Origin: Conidiobolus incongruus B7586
Taxonomy: Eukaryota; Entomophthoromycota; Entomophthoromycetes; Entomophthorales; Conidiobolaceae
Direction: 5' to 3'
DNA length: 64,000 bases
NCBI GenBank assembly: GCA_000697335.1
Contig: JNEM01015104.1
Location: 19,927 to 83,926, forward strand
The first letter of the stretch is position 1; every line of letters starts with the position of its first letter. The position numbers and the translations under genes are program-made. Shown here piece after piece: positions 59,884 through 64,000 of the stretch. The notes beneath the pieces are model-generated. The model was not told the origin of the DNA, ran no database searches, and saw only the letters and a list, made by a program, of their open reading frames with translations.

Positions 59884-62800
59884 ATTCATATTAATTAATA
59901 TTTATTTCAATAAAATTTATTTATATAATATTTAATTATTGGATTTTTATTTTTTATTATTTAAATTTTTTTAAAATAATATAGTTTTTTTTTCATTCTT
60001 AATAAATTATAATGAAATAAAATTAATAAATAGTGTAAAAAAAAACTAATTAATTTTTCAAGTTTTTTAAATATTTAATCATTTAGATAATAAATTAAAA
60101 TATTAAGAATTATTCTTACTTTGATAATATTTCCTTTTCAATTATAATTATAATTATAATTATTCATTACAATATATATATAATAATTCCTATGCTCTAA
60201 TTGATCAAAAATTGAAATACAATTATTGATATTATATTCTTGTTACATTAACACAATTCTAATCAAAATAGTGAATATCATCTTTTTAAGTAGCTATTGT
60301 CAATTAAAATATATAATTTTTATATTTTAAATTTAGTTATTATAATTTATTCAATAAATATGACGATATAAAAAAGAATGTAATTATTTTTTAATATATA
60401 TTAAAAGAAAATCAAATAATATTATAATATTGAATAATTCAAATATATAGATTTTTGTTAATATAAGTTAAATCTATTAATAAAAATTTTCATTATAATA
60501 ATAAAGTATCACAGTGGCTTCAAATTTTTCTAAATAAGAATAAATTAAACAAAAGAATTTTTTAAATTTGGAGTAATGTTTCTAATTCAATAAATGAATC
60601 AATATGGATAAAGGATGTACCAATTTTGAAAACGTTTTCAAATATCTATTATCAAACTTGTTAAAATTATGATGCAATTAATTCTATAAAATCAATTCGA
60701 ATTGTAAGTGAAATTTTTAGTATTCGATGAAGATTTTTATATCCGAAATATATTATTTATATTAATAGATCACCTTGGAAAAATTGGTCCGAATAGAAAT
60801 ATAGCCAAGAATTATCTGATATAATTAGTTATATGTAACGAATTTTGGCATTTTGATATTGAGTATTAGATTATATCTATAATACTATTCAAATGTTTTA
60901 ATATCGTATTATACCTTAAAATTGAGTAAAAATTAATTGAATAAGTCATTTTAACAATTGAATCCACAAAAAAGGTTGTGAAATTCAATATTGAATTAAA
61001 ATAGTAATCACATCAATTATCAAATTCAAAATCCTTGTGACTACTAATTAATCAATCATTTAATAAATCAAACTAATTTATAATTGGTCAATTTTAGTTA
61101 ATAAACGAAATAAATATATATTCATATACAATTAATTTTAACCAATATCTATTTGTTATATAATATGAAAATAATATAACTCCTTATCCTTAAACTCTTA
61201 ATTTATTTCTATTTACTATAGAATTTAAGAACAATTAATAAATATTTCAATATTCACAAATAAAGTTCAATATTTTTACAGTATCAAATTTAGTAATATT
61301 TCTATATAAAATTTCTAAATTCATAATTTTAATATTGAATTTCCATAATTAGTAAAGTAATAAATTTAATCAAGTTTCTTAATTGTATTATTAGTATAAA
61401 TGCAAGTGCTGATATAATATAGAAATAAAGTTTTATAAAACTAAAACTCATGCAACATAATATCTTATATTTTAAATTATTTTAAAATGAGATATTGTAT
61501 ATTTTGATCTCTATAGTATCATATTAACGAATTTAATATATCTAAATTTGGGAAATATATTTTTTCATTATATCTAAATTTCAAAATATTTTTATAAAAA
61601 TTAAAAATTAAACTAGTTTAATAACTCAGATAACAGTAAAGAAAAAAAGAGAGAATATTACAACTTAATAATAAAGCATTTACCTTTAAATTTTTTTGAA
61701 TTTTTATCCGCAAAATTAATTAACGGAGAAAAAAAATTTACCTCCTAAGAATAATAATTTAAAATGTTTTTAAATTGAGAATTGGAATAAAAATAATTGG
61801 CTAATTTAAATGAAATTTATAATGATAATTACCAATCAATATATGAACACCATTATTTCGTGTACATTTACCTGTTTAATTGATTAATCGTTCTGTTGAT
61901 AATTAATGATATTTTCACAAATATTATGGAAAGTTTGATATTTGAATGTTAAGGATTGAGCGATGATAATGGGTTAAATTAAATTTTAATTTATAATTCG
62001 TTTTTTAATTAAAAATTACTTATATTTTAAATACTATAACCAATTGATATCGGATGATAATGATAATGTAGAAATACTATCAAGTAATTGAATGAGTAAA
62101 TAAGAGACACCAATAGCTAAATTATATGAAACTACCTTAAATTTTTTTCATCAGTTCTAATAATATAGTAGATATCTTGAATAAATTTACAATTATAATA
62201 AACTGTAAACAAGGAGTGATACTATCTTTACCTTCTTTAAAATAATTAAAAACTGTCTAATATGATATATTTTAAATTAATTAAAATCGATATAGTATTG
62301 GATGTTATCTTTTGAGTTATGAATTTTATTATATTGGGAACTCTAATAAAAAGATTGGAATAAAAGCTTATATAGTGAATTTCACTTACTAGGTTTATGA
62401 AAATAATTTATCAGTAACTTTCTTTTAACTTTATCTTTTCAATAATTACATATTTTTATTTATTTCAAAATTTAATGGTAAATTAAAGGATTGTGATGAT
62501 TTTTATAGCTTTTACAGACAGTTTTATGCTTGACTTAAAGTAATTCTATTATCATTACACGTCATCAAAATATCACTGAAAAATTGGTTAATTATTCAAG
62601 TTTTAATAAACCTAGATTAATTAATAAATTAATATATTATTAAATATCTCTACTTTATTAATTTTATTAATTGATTAACTATTAAAATTTAATAATTTGT
62701 TAAATTTCTCCAATATTGATTAAGTATAAATTGAATTATTAGTAATTTTCTATTTTTATTTTTCCATTAATATACTTATAATATCTAAAATTAAAAACAA

Positions 62801-64000
62801 TATTTTCAAATGTAAATTTAATCAGCTAATCATTTTATATTTCATAATAGTAATTTATAACTTTTGAACGCTAACTGTATTAAAAATTAATTGAAATTTT
62901 AAATTTTATTTTATTTTGCAAATTTTGAATTTTATATGATAAATAGTATCCTCTATATAATTTTATTAAATAATATTATAATTAAAAGAAATATTGGTTG
63001 TATTATATATAATTATCTTTAATTTAAATACCCAAACTAACTTGGATTAAAAGCTTATTGAGATAATATATAAAATCTGCAATTTATTGAATATAATAAA
63101 TTATGCAATTTGGTTAAATAATAATATAAAATTCAATATATATTGATATATCTTAAAATTTTTATATAAATTTCAATTTAATATATAGTTCAATTACTTA
63201 AATATATATAATTTTAAATTCTATGGTTATATTATAGAATTTTAGATATCTTTTATAATTCTCTATTTTATTATTATTATATATATTATAAAATATAAAT
63301 ATTTTAATATTATGATATTAATAAATATTATAATATTATTATATTAATATTTTTAATAAAAACTAATAATTAAATTTTTATATAATAAAATATATTCAAA
63401 TTATAAATGCAATAGTAAAAGGTTACTAATATAATATAGAGGAAGATTTGATATAGGGGTAGTATGGCATAAAATATGGTAATATAATATAGGATATAGT
63501 GTGAATATATAAGCAAAGTTTAATTAAGCTTTAAACTAGGAAAAATCACTGATATATTAAGATTTATATTAAGTAGTGCCAATATACTGTAATATTGACA
63601 AAATTTAATCTTAATCTTAGAAATAATATATAAAATAAGAAAAAATAAGAATTGAGAGAAAAAAGAGAAACATTGTTTATTAAATAATTCAATGCTATTT
63701 ATATAATTAATTTAGCTATAAAAGTATGAGTTAATCATATAATTTATAATCAATTGAATTATAAAGAAATATATATAAGAATTTAGAGAACTAGACTTTT
63801 AACACTAATAGTAAATTAAATATATTAATATATTATTTTTTTACCCAGCTTTTAATAAATTAATTTAAATATTATTTTATAAATAAAATTTTATAATTAA
63901 AAATTTTTATAATATTAATTTTTATATTTTTAAATTTTGAATTAAAATATCAATTTTAGGATTTAATAATTAATAAAATTATATTAAATTTAAATATAAT
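59884..64000. other. AT-rich gene desert to the window end
   Basis: No gene is supported in these 4.1 kb. Repeat A copy 4 lies near the end. Confidence 0.6.
63421..63805 (+). repeat. Dispersed repeat A, copy 4 (solo-LTR-like fossil)
   Basis: About 385 bp, the copy most like the 57.4-kb one. Landmarks are GTAGTATGGCATAAAATATG, GTAGTGCCAATATA, AATAAGAATTGAGAGAAAAA, AATGCTATTTATATAATTAA and GAGAACTAGACTTTTAACA. It is probably a solo LTR; internal parts are absent. Confidence 0.55.

Overview
The window looks like nuclear DNA of an early-diverging, very AT-rich fungus. The evidence is: short GT-AG introns (48 to 64 nt) in conserved genes, nuclear genes for mitochondrial complex I and Golgi transport proteins, a KRE9/KNH-type cell-surface protein, and secreted lipases of the Rhizomucor/Rhizopus type. 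An entomophthoralean (Conidiobolus-like) fungus is my best guess, but this is inference. No bacterial, viral or organellar gene set is present.

Layout. 0-2.5 kb: two divergent intron-containing genes, the 30-kDa complex I subunit (cut by the window edge) and a P-loop-like ATPase that lacks the usual Walker A lysine. 2.5-13.8 kb: mostly AT-rich desert with two small secreted-protein genes (7.56 and 10.70 kb) and some degraded patches. 13.8-17.8 kb: a dense housekeeping island with a universal-stress-type protein, a quadruple CX9C mitochondrial protein, an SFT2 Golgi protein and a double zinc-ribbon protein, all with introns, plus a 52-residue secreted peptide. 19-30.4 kb: six minus-strand, intronless genes for small cysteine-poor, Asn-rich secreted proteins (called SSP here). 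Five share a promoter block at a fixed distance, and one further promoter has no surviving gene. A mariner transposon sits inside this array. 31.8 kb: a GPI-type KRE9/KNH-like surface protein. 34.3-35.6 kb: a second, older mariner. 39.7-59.9 kb: a head-to-tail array of class 3 lipases: four with a full catalytic triad, one intact reading frame with the serine replaced by glycine, and one pseudogene with asparagine there. The remainder is AT-rich desert with dispersed LTR-like repeats.

How the genes relate. Conserved cellular genes are intron-containing and clustered. Secreted-protein genes are intronless and in family arrays separated by kilobases of AT-rich, repeat-bearing DNA. The SSP and lipase arrays look like secretome regions evolving by duplication, sequence homogenisation and loss. 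The best candidate for something undescribed is the SSP family with its shared promoter module; the second is the serine-less branch of the lipase array.
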